This document shows, one piece after another, positions 11,827 to 23,572 of a DNA stretch of 64,000 nt. The notes beneath the pieces are model-generated. The model had not been told where the DNA came from. It saw only the letters and a list, made by a program, of their open reading frames with translations, and did no database searches. Source of the stretch: Toxotes chatareus. Lineage: Eukaryota > Chordata > Actinopteri > Toxotidae. The stretch spans positions 6,084,114-6,148,113 of the forward strand of contig CM028892.1 of the NCBI GenBank assembly GCA_016801885.1, read 5' to 3'. Within the stretch, counting starts at the first letter, position 1. Every line of letters starts with the position of its first letter. Made by a program: the position numbers and the translations under genes.

Positions 11827-12944
11827 ACCATGTTTAATCCTGCAGTGCAAAGGTTATTTAATCCACAAGTGTAGCAATTACAGCACCTAAATATCGGCTA
11901 ACCGGATGTATCAAACACACGCTTTTCATCTTTGCCTCCCAGTTTCATAGACACACACTGAGTCACTTCAAGGTCTTGAAAATTGGATTTATTTACAGCA
12001 GCCGAAACAAGGTCGTAAAAGAGAGAAGAAATGGTGGGATAGCAGGAAGAAAAAAAATGTTGCATCTTAGAGGCAAAATATTCAGCTTTGTCCAAATCTT
12101 ACTGTCTTTGTTGGGTTAGAGTTTTGAGGGATCAATGCAGTCTACAAAGAGAAGGTCAGGAAACCTATAACACTACACTTTCTTTGAAAAATGAATAATC
12201 ATTAAAGCATTCAGCTTTAGCTGTGTTTTAAAAGTTATTTCACCTCTATTATGTTTTGATGAAACAGTATCTGATCACTGTGATGTGAATATATTATATC
12301 TCTCTAAAATACAACATTACCCTCTTCATAGATACTTGTGAAACATAACTTAATTAAATTAAAACCACATTTAGGGATCACTCCAATATATATTACTTGT
12401 CAAGTTCTGCATTATAGTTTGATATTAACTGAATTTCCTCTAAAACTCCACCAACTCTGTTCATAATGTGTGAGTGAAGAAAAATTATAATGCACTGATG
12501 AACCTAATTAAAGTTGTGATGAAGCACTGAGTTGGAATATCACTGTAGTAAAAAAAAAAAAAAAAACAAACAAACTTTATTTTAAATGAGCAATTAAATA
12601 AAAATAATGAAATATGGAAAGGAAAAAGATAATATTGTTATAATAGCTTGCAGAGCCAGTAGTGCATAGCTCGCTGTAAACATGGTAGAACATAAGCTTG
12701 CTAAAGGTAATGTGAGTCTGACTACCCCCCTCTGTCATATGGCCCTTGCCTTCCTGTCCCTCTAGAGTCTCTCCTTTGTCAGACCTGCTATCATCACTGC
12801 AGGTTACAAAGGTTACTAAAGTAAATGTTCCGTTTTTGGAAATACACATCTTCCCTGCCTTTCCCTTTGCACTATGCAGCAGCATCTTCACCACCACCTT
12901 CAGATCATTCCCTGTGCAGTGTGTAATTCAGATCTTGTTTGTAG
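11827..12944. other. Non-coding, AT-rich
   Basis: No gene seen. A run of 17 A (12550-12566) is followed by CAAACAAAC, the shape of an old retroposon tail, but no retroposon body is recognisable upstream. The open frame of 106 codons at 12577-12897 on the minus strand has no known motif. Confidence 0.55.
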
Positions 12945-13043
12945 CCACCTGGTTGGATAATCCCTGCGGAGAAGCCAGAAAGCGTATGGAACAGGACAAC
13001 ACAGCAAAATTCAACACAGGAAGATGAATCCACACAAGTCCAT
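12945..13043 (+). other. Candidate exon, 99 bases, one open frame
   Basis: The acceptor is CAGATCTTGTTTGTAG (ending 12944) and the donor is GTAAGTAAC directly after CCAT. Only one frame is open throughout. It is in phase 0 at both ends and reads 33 codons, beginning PPGWIIPAEKPESVW and continuing Gln/Thr/Asn/Ser-rich with a possible N-glycosylation site (NRT). The donor is close to ideal and the acceptor is moderate. A 33-codon open frame is expected by chance fairly often, no family is recognised, and the opposite strand is also partly open. Spliced after 5424-5506 it is phase-compatible only with that exon's LNAHFHSTPW frame. Confidence 0.22.
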
Positions 13044-15958
13044 GTAAGTAACAGACTTCATTAATCAATGCATCAAGTTACACAGATGAAAAGATCATCA
13101 CTGTTTCTGAAGTACAAAAAGCTTCCTTTTCAGGAGAGTCTGTGGCTTAATGTCTTGAATTGTCACCTCTGTGTGTACAATGACACAGGCCCTCCAACCA
13201 GAGGGCTCTGCTTATCTCGATCAATATGTACCTGCGTTCCTCTTTGTGTAATTTGGGCAGCTGTTCCAGTGGACAATCCACAAAGCCATTTTGGCTGAAC
13301 AGTCTAGTTGTGAGTTATATAGCCGAGCCAGATGTGAAATGAGCAAATCAAAAGTAATTTGTGTATGGACAGTGTGGGCGGACTCAAACCTGTGAAGAGG
13401 AAAACAGTTCTCGGAGAGAGTTGCGTTAAGTGTTACCACTTGTGTTACAGAAAAGAGTGGGTGAGGAGAGAGGTCACACCAGGTTGAAATCGTCGCCTGA
13501 GAAGAAGCGGCAAGTCTGTGGTAAGGCTGGGGTGGTGTGTTGTTGTGTTTTGTTGTCCTTGTGAAGCGTAGGAACCTGGAGCTGCGTGGGTAGAAAGCTC
13601 AGCCCGTCAAAGGCCCTGCAGATCCAGGAATATGACAGTCCATTGTTCGATGCGTTTACATGACCAGTAATCATATAAACTGAGAGCATGAGCAGATTCT
13701 GCAGGTTGAAACAAGGACATTTTGACAGGAAAATGTTCATGTATATCATTTGGGAATTGTTAGGATCATCTAATAAAAAGACTGTAGAGGGGCCTTTAAT
13801 CAGAGTACCACTTTGCTAACACTCTTTTCCAGCTCAGTGACTCCATCAGTTTAGATTTACCTCATACTGTGCCAGAGAGCTGTAAGTCATCTGAAAATGG
13901 TTTTACCCCCCAAATACTGGCCACAACCTGTCTAATATCTCCTTATTAATATCTTAAATATTATCCTGAAGTGCCTTCTGATTAGCTGTTTAAGCGTGAG
14001 TCTTTATAGTTACTGTTGCTATGCCTTTCAAGTTTATCTTGGTTTTGCGCTGCACACATGCAGCTTATAGTGATAGCGCTGTCAGATTTACCAATAAAAA
14101 TTTGTTGTAGTTTCATAAACAACGAGTTCTTGTATTTCAAACACAAATCGGGCTTGTCACTTCTACCCGGCCACTGTCGATTTTGCCGGCTGAAATAACA
14201 ACTGTCACTCGCAGATTTTGTCAGCTGTAAGTAGCTCCCTAATTAAACTAACATTAGCTCTGTGAGTTAGCTGAAAACGCTGTGTTTTTGATGTTTCAAG
14301 CTGACTGCTTTTAAAAACCAAAACTGATCTGATATTACTTGATGGCTGCATGTGTGATACTGAGCTAAAAGACTGAGGCTGAGGCCAACGTCACAGGCTC
14401 CCAGGGAAGAAGTCTTCATCAGCAGATATTACATGTTGAACACATGGAAATAAAGGAACTCGTATTGAAATTTAGAGCTAGTTAGTTATGTTGCAAGTAT
14501 GAAAAGGAAAATTATACTGTTATTGAATTCAGACATTACCCAGTTTATCTGCTCAGCTTTCATACTTGGACAAACAAGACAAAGATAAGATTTATGCTTT
14601 TCTTTTTGCATTTTCAAACAGTATGTTCTCACTTTTATGAGAGAAAAGGCTTTTAGGATGAAGACTAATGTGTTTAGTCTTGACTGGGGTTGCTGGAGTG
14701 TAAACTCTCCCTAATCCAACAGAGGCATAACGTTCCTACACTGTGATAAGTTACAGTAGCATCCAGTATCTGATGGGAAATAGTACACAGTGGATAGTAC
14801 TAACCATGAATGATTTTTTTTTTTTTTTTTTACGTAACCTGTAACCCCATAAAATAATGTACTATGGTGTCAAAAACTGTTAGCCTTTTTAAACTCTGCT
14901 CTCCAATGGTAAACATAATGATGCATGCAGTCAGTCAATTTACTAAAGTGCAGTAGTGGCTGTACAGATGAGATTATAATGTTGACGAGTGCTGCGAACA
15001 CGAGCGCTGTAAAGAGGGATATGAGACGACCTTTTGCTCCTTTGCATCACTTCATTTCATGTGTGATGTAGATTTTTTTGCTTTTGCAGAGCAGGGAGCT
15101 GTCTGTGCGTGTGGAAAATATCACTCTAAGTCAGGCCCAGAGAGTTACACATCAAACCCATCATCAGCCGCTGGACCTCGGGGACGACATTTGCTGTTGT
15201 TTTGTTTGAGCAGAGACAAACTCTTTTTATCTGACAGTGTCATTTTAGAAGGTCATCTTTCTCCACAAAGACTAACCTCATTAAATTCATCAGGCGGACA
15301 CAAACTGTTACAGGCGTCATACAGACGCGTGCAACAGGCCCCACTTCCAATTGTCTGGCTGAAATTTGCAATCAAGATCTTCAGACAAAGTAAATTTATT
15401 CAGACTAAAATAAAGGAGAAAAATTACACATTCAGATCTGTGGTGTCCATGTGCCAAACTCTGAATGCTGGAAGTGTGTGTTAGCTTTATTTATAAAACC
15501 TTCCTCCTGTCTTTGTCCCCTGAGTTGCCAGTTTTATTATCAAAGAGGTTTGGAGGTGATGGGATTTTCAGTATATCCCTTGCATCATGTCATATTTTAT
15601 GAAAGCACTTTTGTCTAACTGTAAGGAATTGGACAGGTTTAAAAGTTTGCGTTGCTTTTATTGGTGCTTGAATTTCATCTTTGGAAATAATAACTTAAAA
15701 TCATTAGTGCAGAACATGTGGAAGAACAAACAGCCATTATGCTGTAGGAGATATTAAATCTACACCCATACAGACATGGGTGCTAACTGAGAGAATTGAA
15801 AGAGGAGGGCTTTGAGAGTGGTGGTGGTCTTCTCATCTGTGTTTAAAAAGGCCAACGAGCATATACCCATTTAACCAAAATGTCTGGCTGTTTCGTTTAT
15901 AAGGATAAGTAAAACTCTGTGTAAAGGGCAGATTTGGCCTTCCTGTAAATGTTCGTAT
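13044..15958. other. Non-coding; small exon-like segments on both strands
   Basis: No gene recognised. At 13450-13520 a TTGTGTTACAG acceptor and CTGTG/GTAAGG donor bound a plus-strand open segment. The same zone on the minus strand (13474-13749) is open for 91 codons and contains an acceptor-like TTGTTTCAACCTGCAG. Both cannot be right, and neither was recognised. An 18-T run lies at 14814-14831. The 141-codon frame at 15059-15484 shows no domain. Confidence 0.45.
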
Positions 15959-16200
15959 TGATGTGAAACTCCTACTTACTACTTACAAAGCATCACAGGG
16001 CCTTGTGCCTTTGTATACTGTTGCTCTGATTTATTTACAACCTATCAGCCCACCCATACTCTCTACTCGCAGGATGCGATTGTCATCCCGCTCATTTGAA
16101 ATTAAACAGCTAGGAGCAGAGCCTTGGCTCTTTTGCTATCTCTCTTTAACATCCCTGCAGTCCATCATCTGCTCACTTGTGGCCGCGCGGCTTTGAAGTT
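15959..16200 (+). pseudogene. LINE reverse-transcriptase 3' fragment (L2/CR1-like), degraded
   Basis: The frame from 15963 reads KLLLTTYKASQGLVPLY and later a Pro/Arg/Leu-Ser block (PPILSTRRMRLSSRSF) before TGA at about 16194. Many fish LINE polyproteins end with a region resembling LLLTYKALHGLAPSYL, then Y-x-P and LRSS-type motifs, then a GDRAF and LWNSLP segment. Here the first half is easy to follow, while the GDRAF and LWN parts are eroded (LGAEPWLF, then loss of frame). The catalytic reverse-transcriptase core and the endonuclease are absent, so this is a dead 5'-truncated copy. Assignment to the L2/CR1 side is by recall only. Confidence 0.55.
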
Positions 16201-17199
16201 CATAAACTGTGAAGCAAAGGATGGCTGATCTGATGGTCATTGCAGCTGAGGCAGAAAGGACCCGGTCAATAAACCCAGAGAGTGAGGTGCCTTTTGCAGA
16301 ATTGCAGACAGACATTAAAGCCTGGCCTGTAAAATCATGCAACCAAGCACAGTTTACCTTTTGCTCTCTTTCTGCCACTCTGTCTGTGAGTGTGTTTGGG
16401 TGTGGTGTGAGGGCTCTTCAGGGCTCTTCAAGGATAGCTGAACACTTATGAAAATTAGCTCCTATGGCTCAGAATATGAGCAATTATTGTTTTTTGATTT
16501 CTTTCTTGTTATCTTCTGTGACTTGATCACATTTTCTATTGATGGAGCATTTTGAACATTTTGATTTCTAACCCCTCAGATTCTCTGTTTTATCACAATT
16601 ACATGAGACGCTGCTGATTTTGCCACTTTAACTCACAAATCATAGCAGAACAGGGCAGGCACACAATGTTCAAGTCTATAAAATATATCTTCAGGGCTTT
16701 TTTCACAATTTTAGTCAAAAGAAAAATGGAATGAGGGCTTTGACATCACCCCCTACTGAGACCACCCCACCTCTGTCAAATGTAACATAACTATTGCATG
16801 AACACATCATGAGAGTTCAGGAAATCAGTATTCAGGACTGTGCCATGAGCTGTTATGGGGCCGCTGTTCAGACATAATGAATGTGTTAGAGACCAGACTT
16901 CATGTAAAGTGAATGTGGGGAAAAAATGAAGTTCACTTGACCTCAATATATTCCCCTCAGCTCCTGAAAATTGCTTTTGCTTTGGTCCTTCCACATGATA
17001 TCTTTTTGCCAATCACAGAGTCACAAAGATCCACAGAGTGTCCTCTGTGTCTGTGCACCGTCAGCGCTGCTGTCGTAGCTAAGATTGTGCTTAATGCACA
17101 TGTGCCAACTCAGCAGCTGTCACCTAAAAGTGAGGAAGGCCAGAGTATGAAAAGGAATCTGTTCTTGCTTGACACCTTTCAAGTTGCAAGAATGGCAAA
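16201..17199. other. Non-coding
   Basis: No gene seen. A perfect 10-bp direct repeat, GGGCTCTTCA twice, lies at 16411-16430. Open frames of 73-106 codons on both strands have no recognisable features. Confidence 0.5.
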
Positions 17200-17385
17200 A
17201 CACTGCGGAGTGGCAGTCTGCTCCAGTGGGTAAACAGGCTCTTGTCTCTGAAAACAGAGAATCAGACTCAAGTCCCTGTTTTGGAAAGTGTCCACCCTGC
17301 TGAAGTGTCCTTGAGCAAGAGATTGAATCCCCAGCTGCAAGGATCACTACATCTAAATACAGATGGCTGCTAACTGGTGCTTGAA
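17200..17385 (+). mobile_element. SINE-like interspersed element
   Basis: The segment matches the layout of a common teleost short element: CTCCAGTGGGTAAACAGGCT, CTCTGAAAACAGAGAATCAG, then GTGTCCTTGAGCAAGAGATT and GAATCCCCAGCTGCAA. The TCCTTGAGCAAGA core is characteristic of the tRNA-unrelated part of many fish SINEs. The left part is divergent, so box A and box B of a tRNA promoter cannot be assigned. There is no clear tail or target-site duplication. Confidence 0.55.
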
Positions 17386-17681
17386 ACTCCACCGCTTCCT
17401 TATCATATATAAAGTTAGCAGTTTTTTTGCATGAGAAGTTTGGGTCTGAATATTTAATTTCCCTTATTCTTAAAGCTGAGTAACAGCCATCAATACTTTG
17501 TTGGTAACGACTGAAATATGTCTGTGCAGATTATCAAAAACTGGAATATACACATACAGTACGTCAGTACTCGTTAAAAGCCCCAAGTCAGATTTGAATA
17601 TTAGATGTTCTATTGCAGAGATATTAAATCTTGAAAAGGGTAAAATTGGGTTTCATGTATTATATTTGTTTTCATTCACAG
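17386..17681. other. Non-coding spacer
   Basis: Nothing gene-like until the pyrimidine-rich stretch TTTGTTTTCATTCACAG that precedes position 17682. Confidence 0.4.
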
Positions 17682-17808
17682 GTGAATCAGCCTCAACCAA
17701 GCTCAGCCGTGGTGGTGTTTGCTCATTACTCCTCCTGCCCCTTCACCCAGACGCCACTCTGAATCCTGAATTTGGACTTTCTGGCTCCAGAAACTGGCAA
17801 AGATAGTG
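17682..17808 (+). other. Candidate exon, probably untranslated
   Basis: The acceptor TATTTGTTTTCATTCACAG and donor ATAGTG/GTAAGC bound 127 bases that are more GC-rich than their flanks. There is no ATG. All three frames meet a stop: frame one after 26 codons, frame two at once, and frame three two bases before the donor. Frame three (one base carried in) reads GESASTKLSRGG at its start and could be the last coding stretch after 5424-5506. The lack of ATG also fits a 5' untranslated or lncRNA exon. Confidence 0.3.
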
Positions 17809-20800
17809 GTAAGCAGTACATCTACTCTATTTTGTGACTTGAACATGACTCTTTAGACATGTGTGGATGTTATCACAGACACATGGATCCATGTGGGTCC
17901 AGTCTGTGGGTGGTAATGTGTCACCAGTCTTGATCTCTGATCAGCCTACAGAGAACAGTTATCATTTACATCAATACACAGATTGAATTATACATACAGT
18001 ATTAAAAAGGGAAGAAAACTGTAGTACTAAGCTATTCTGGAAAAGAAGTGGTCTGAACGGTTGTACTTCTGATGGAGACGCTCCAAAGACAGCAGTTATG
18101 GGGGTAGGATCTACTGTACACATGTAGGAGATTGTTTTGAAAATCCTCACGCAGAATTACACGACCAGAACATGTGACCTGGTGTAACGGGGCTGTGTTG
18201 ACACCTTGGGCTTTCAGAGTTGGTGCCAGGGTATATTTTGGCCAATTTCTCACTTGAATAGTGCAATCAATGTACGTCTTTGAATTGGATGAGACCATGT
18301 CTTGTGCAGAAGTTACTGAAATAATTGGATACAACCCGCTGACGAGCTAGTTGCTTTGTCCTTCCTTGCTGCAGATTTATTACTAGTGAGACTGGTGAGA
18401 GTGAGAATAGTAGCAGCAGAGAATAGCTAAATTAAATTCTATTATTAAAGATCAGGTTTGTCAAAACTGTATTTAAATAAATTACATGGGGAAAAGAGTG
18501 CTGTATCATTATCTGCCCGGTGTGGGAACACATTCACCTGGTGCATTAAGAAATCAATCTTGTAATGAGTCAAAGCAGCAATAAAATAGATTTTATGGAG
18601 AAGAGCTGCAGTCAGAGTGGGGCTCAATGATAAGAGCGTATTGAAATGTCACCTATTTGATCCATAACAGCCACTATATCTCTTTATTATACTTAAGTCC
18701 CTTCTGAATACATTAATAGTATAAGCTGAAGACAGAAAATGTAAAATAGATATAATTTGACCATAAGGAATGAAAAACCCTCCAGTGCCTGTCTTGGTAC
18801 CCTTCCAGCAATCTGTGATTGCTGACAATCTTGTAAAACACCAAGGTGCCTGGACTTTGCTCTTTTGTTTACAAGACAAGTGGTTTTTACCTGCCAAGCC
18901 ACAGTATCTGCTCCCGCTCTCCTTTTCAAGCACTGACTGAAGCAGCAACGAGCTTTGAAGGACCACCGTTTTTTTTTTTTTTTTTTTCTTTTTTACTTCA
19001 AGCAACTTCCAGTGCTTTGGTTTTAGACCAGTCTGTTTATGGAGCACTTTTAAACCAATGTAAGGTTTGATCACGGTGCGCTGAAGAAAAACACATCAAA
19101 AGAGGGGAGTCACACCCAGAACAAGATCTTATGTAATGTTATGCTGTTTTATGTGACTTTATTCATGATATTACATCGTTCATCACCATGCTTATAATCA
19201 CCACCATCATCATCTTTGCCCATATTTTTCTCTTCCTTCTACTCCTCCTCCTCCTCATCATTTTAGCTAATCATAGAGTGACATCATCGTGCATTGACAC
19301 TGTATTGCCTCTATTATTGGGATGCTCATGCCACATGATAACCCACAGGACTAATGACAGCATCTCAGACAAGCTGTTCGGAGAACGTGGGAGGCTGTGA
19401 CACCTGATGAGCAGCTTGTCCTTCTTATGGAGCCTACAGTGTAACAGAGGGAGGTTAGGGTTGTAAATTATGCAGCTTTATGTTTTAATGAAGAATACGG
19501 GCATTTCTCACACTGTATTATGAGAATAATATATCGCAGCGAGTAGCTATAGCCTTGAGAGAAGCGCCTTATTCTCTGCTGCTCGCTCAGTAGACGCAAG
19601 ACAAAAGAAAAGCTTAAATGTAGAAGGTGGAGACTGTATGGACACACCAGATAAAACAGAGCTGAACTTATTTTATATGAAAGGATGTGATAGCCTATAT
19701 GCAGAAAAAGGGGTCTGATCTTTAACCTCTTAAAGGCCACTGACAGGCTAATATGAGAATACAACCGGCCATTATTTGGGAGACTAATGAGTGCTTAACT
19801 TGCTGGACCAGTGTGATAAAATTACACATCTGGGTCCTCCGTGCATATATTCTCCACAAATGAGAGGCTGTAATTTTAAATATGCAAACAAGCTGATTTG
19901 ACAGACTGCCACAAGGTGATTTCTCCAGCTTTAAACCCACTACAGGGAAAATAAAAGATGAAAATGGGATGGTAAGGGGTTATTGGTTGACATGTGTGTC
20001 TCCCTCTCCCTCTCCCGTCTCCCTCCCTTTAAGTAGTTGTGAATTTTATCGCCTAGTTATTTTTATAGTTGTTATCCTGCAGTGTTTATGTCTGCTGTAA
20101 CTCTGCTTCCTGTCATGGTTATGTATCATCTTAAAAATTTGATTTCTTTAAAGCAACAAAGTAGTAAGATAAGTTAAAAAAAAAAAAGACTTCTTGCCAG
20201 TGCTGATAGGAAAGCAAACACCCAGATACACACATCTGCTTTTTAAAGACGACTGTGTCACATCCCTTTTCTTTTGTCTGAGTACGAGTGCGAGACACTG
20301 ATTTGGGAGTCGCAGCAAGGGCGGCTTTTGTGCTCTCCCAATCCAACAGCACTTCCTGTCTGGCTTCTTCAAGTGGAGTGAGGGGTGACAAAGGTGGTTA
20401 GCCATTGTTGCATAGACAGGTATAGTAATTACATTCTCCTCCATTCAGTCCCTATCTCTGTACAGCACCAGCATACCCCTCTCAAACTCCATTATAGGCT
20501 TGCCAAATGGAACAAAAGCCCAACATTCAATGGTTTTGGCACTCAAAAAGAAACACTGACCCCTTTTGGGGTTAGACATCAAATTGTGTCATGGTCTTTC
20601 AGGCTGCATACTATGACTTTTAATTTATGGTCTCAGAGTGGGATGTCGTATCACCCGCTGGATTATCCTCATCTTGGCACGAGTGGACTTGAAAGCCCTC
20701 ACCCCCGCACTTACTGGTGTGTGTGTGTGTGTGTTTTTTTTTTTATAGTCCTGCAGTTAAAAATAGAAATTGTAATGTTTTATGTCTTCAGCATGTAGAA

Positions 20801-22591
20801 ACACATGCCTTCTCTGATGATCTTTTCTGAAATGACGTGGCACTGTATGACAGGTCCTCTATCAAAGTGCAATCACAGTTTGCACATTTGTCGTCACAAT
20901 GCAGAGGAAAGTTTTTGTATTTTGTTTGAAAATGTGACATTTTTGGCCGAAAGAATTACTAACGTCCAGCATCTCAGAGGAAAAATACTCTGCTCTTGAT
21001 TGTTTGTCACAGTCCTTTTCAGATTCACTCTAAATTACACTAAATTGAACTGTTAGGGCTCAGTAGACAATTCCTAATGAATACAGGGGTGACACACATC
21101 ACATGCACAGTAGCTTGAGAGTGCACAGATGTTGTAGTGGAGACTGAAGTAGCACACAAAGCAAGGCACTTGTCTTGTCTGATGAGAGGGCTCATTTGGA
21201 ACTGCCATTAGTAGACATATGATTTATGGCTCTGTCTGCCGCTCCTACAGAAACCACCACTTTCACTTCAGCAACAGCAGCCCAGAGAAGAGAGTCTCCC
21301 TCTGCTTCTTCTTTGTTCCTCATATGCAGCTCAGTGAGCTTTAGTGGTACGGATCAAAAGCAGAAAGAAGGTGTCACATACAACTAAATAAGGCATGTTT
21401 TAAAAGTAGATGGCATGATGGACGAGGTAAAAACACAGGTGCTAATTTTCCTCATGTTCATATCTTTTGTAAGACTGCTAATGTGAAAATGTGGTGCAGG
21501 TGTAAATTGTAAAACTTTAGAAGAAGCACAGTGCCTTGTTTTTGTTAAGGCCAAGTTCGATGCTTTCTTAACTGAGGAAACTATTTAGAGAAGTGGTGTG
21601 GATTGCATTTTTAATGTGACTGTGGAGGTGGGATTTACTTTGCAGTTGATATTGACTTTTTAAATCTGAGATTTAGCACAAAAAGTGAGCTCTCCTGTTC
21701 CAAAAGAATTCATTTTGGAACCAAAAAAAAAAAAAAAAATATTCATAGTTGTGTTTTGTGTTGGTTTGATTGTGTTGAAGTTCGTCCAGTATGTGCTTTG
21801 TACTAATTGTTCTAGCAAAGCTGCTGTTTTTCCACTTTGTGCACTGTATAAGAAATCAATGTACTGATTCATTTGCATTTGGAATAACACTGCCGATTAA
21901 TGAGACCACCATCTGCACACAACAGCCTGAAAACCTGCTTAGGTCATGATTATGTAAATGATGTATGAAACTGGGAGGACCAGTCATACTCTCCTGTCCA
22001 CTAGTGGGCCTCAACCTGTCAGCTGACCTCTCACACCTGTTCTTCATCTGCAGTTATCTTCCCTCAGTAGCCTGGTTAGTTTGATTGCACACAGCTTTGC
22101 TCCTGTACTGTAACAACTCCTGTCCTGTGCTGTGCTGTCCTGTCCTCCCTGGTTTTTTAGCCTGCCTGCCTGTTACAGACTGAAGGTCTGTTTGATTTTC
22201 AAGTTAAGACTGTATGATTATATTTCATCTGCTTCCTTAATGTGTTTTTGAGTCCAAGCCCAGTTAAGCAGTGTTAAAAACCTCTGATGTTTCACCTGTG
22301 TAGTATGCACTGTATCCAGCTGAACTGTCAGGAAGCCCTGGGGTAATCCCTTTTCTATCAAACCTTCATAGTAAAAACAGGCCCAGAGAGGGCGCATAAA
22401 CCTGGTCACCTGTCGCTTTCGTTTCATGTTTTCTCAGTGATATTTTCCCAAAATGTCAACCAGCTGCTTTTCTGACCAGCTCGTAACAGAAAAAAACAAA
22501 ATGTGAGCCATTTGCACTTTGAAAATGGCAAATTCACTCTCTTTTTTTTCTCTCTCTCATAATTTCCTCCCTCTCTGTCCTCACTAAGCAG
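17809..22591. other. Non-coding; homopolymers and a GT microsatellite
   Basis: No gene recognised. It contains a 19-T run (18969-18987), a trinucleotide-like CTCCTCCTCCTCCTCAT stretch (about 19241-19258), a GT repeat followed by 11 T (20717-20744) and a 17-A run (21723-21739). GAGAGGGCGC at about 22386-22395 resembles the core of a CTCF site. CTGTCC and CTGTGCT words repeat irregularly around 22120-22150. Open frames up to 141 codons are composition artefacts around the homopolymers. Confidence 0.5.
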
Positions 22592-22695
22592 AAGGAGGCA
22601 GCTCCGAGGTGTCGCTCCCTGCCTGGGTGCTCTGCCATGCCACATCTGTCCATCTGTCAAGCATACAGGCCCATCAATCAAACAGCTGAATGCAG
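22592..22695 (+). CDS. Candidate internal exon, product unknown
   Basis: The acceptor is very strong: more than 60 bases of mainly C and T (about 22525-22587) ending ACTAAGCAG. The donor is AATGCAG/GTGAGTG. Between them are 104 bases with two fully open frames. One begins KEAAPRCRSLPGCSAMPHL, carries two bases out, and contains a possible start codon at about 22635. The other begins RRQLRGVAPCLGALPCH. The third frame closes near the 3' end. Neither peptide is recognised. If the upstream exon-like segments are untranslated, this would be the first of the series with a usable ATG. Splice signals alone place it among the best candidates, but intronic pseudo-exons can look the same. Confidence 0.35.
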
Positions 22696-23159
22696 GTGAG
22701 TGTGAAGTACAATGAGCAACCATTAATCACTCTGAGACATAGATAACGATGAAGTGTGCTGGGTGTGCGGGGTGTTTAAGTACTGTGATTATACCGTATG
22801 TGTGCATGTGAGAGATAGTGAGGTAAATACATGATGCAAATGTCACATGTGATGGCTGGTTATTTTTCCTATGTGACTTAGGATGTTTTACTTTAATTGA
22901 CTTTTCTTACTTGACTAAGAGCCTGATTTGAATGTTCTCAGTGTGAGAAATAGTGTAAATACTGTTCAAAAGTCTGAACTGTGATTTCAAGAGATCTGAC
23001 CGTTTGACCATTCAGGCCAAGTTGTTATACTTCTGTTTATGATGATCTTTGAGTGATCCTGCAGGGAGCGTCATTCCATGTTGACATTAGTGGCTGAAAA
23101 GCAGGAAAACTACAGGCTGAGGTGTTCAAACATTCCTGATTTTCATGGGAATTTTGAAA
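22696..23159. other. Non-coding spacer
   Basis: No gene or clear repeat. The sequence leads into an interspersed repeat whose left edge is unclear between about 23040 and 23176. Confidence 0.4.
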
Positions 23160-23572
23160 ATGCGCCGTTTTGCAATTTAGTATTTAACTTCCATAAAGTC
23201 GTTGGAATTGAGAGAGATATGTTTAAGAAGAAGGGTCAAAATCTGAGAAGCAAAGCCTTTTTAGTGATGCACAATCTCTTAAATGCACTGGATCCTATGC
23301 TTCCCATAATGCAACTAGATAGCTGCTTTCATTAAACTCTCCCTGTCTGGTAAACAGCCACGTCCTACAAACTCCACACCTCCATTAACACAGGCTTTCT
23401 GTTACAAATCTGTAGTCTCCAAGCCTAAGATTATGACTTCACTGTGACAGCATCAGGGTTATTTTCTCAGGCTTCAGAGCCTCAGTGCCTTCTGTTTTCC
23501 CAGGCTGGGTAGTCCTCTCCATGACAAGTAAACTGAGCCTCGTGAAAAATTGGTGGAGAGCCCTTTTAATTT
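23160..23572 (+). repeat. Unnamed teleost repeat family, copy 1
   Basis: This copy shares ordered blocks with 57850-58163: TTTAGTATTTAACTTCCATA near its start, TGTAGTCTCCAAGCC in the middle, then CCCAGGCTGGGTAGTCCTC, CATGACAAGTAAACTGA and finally AAATTGGTGGAGAGCCCTTT. It also has an internal block absent from copy 2, with CTTCCCATAATGCAACTAG, which I recall from fuller copies of this element in other fish. No coding capacity or terminal repeats are visible, so it is a non-autonomous element of unknown class. Confidence 0.6.

Noticed and set aside
12550..12566. 17-A run as the tail of a processed pseudogene
   Set aside because: No open frame or exon-like body is recognisable on the side that would hold the gene copy. 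Many equal A and T runs occur in the window.
13474..13749. 91-codon minus-strand frame with an internal acceptor-like site
   Set aside because: The peptide is unrecognised, and the same DNA supports an equally good plus-strand exon-like segment, so neither strand is favoured.
15059..15484. 141-codon plus-strand frame
   Set aside because: No recognisable motif, no GC or CpG rise, and no exon signals at its ends.
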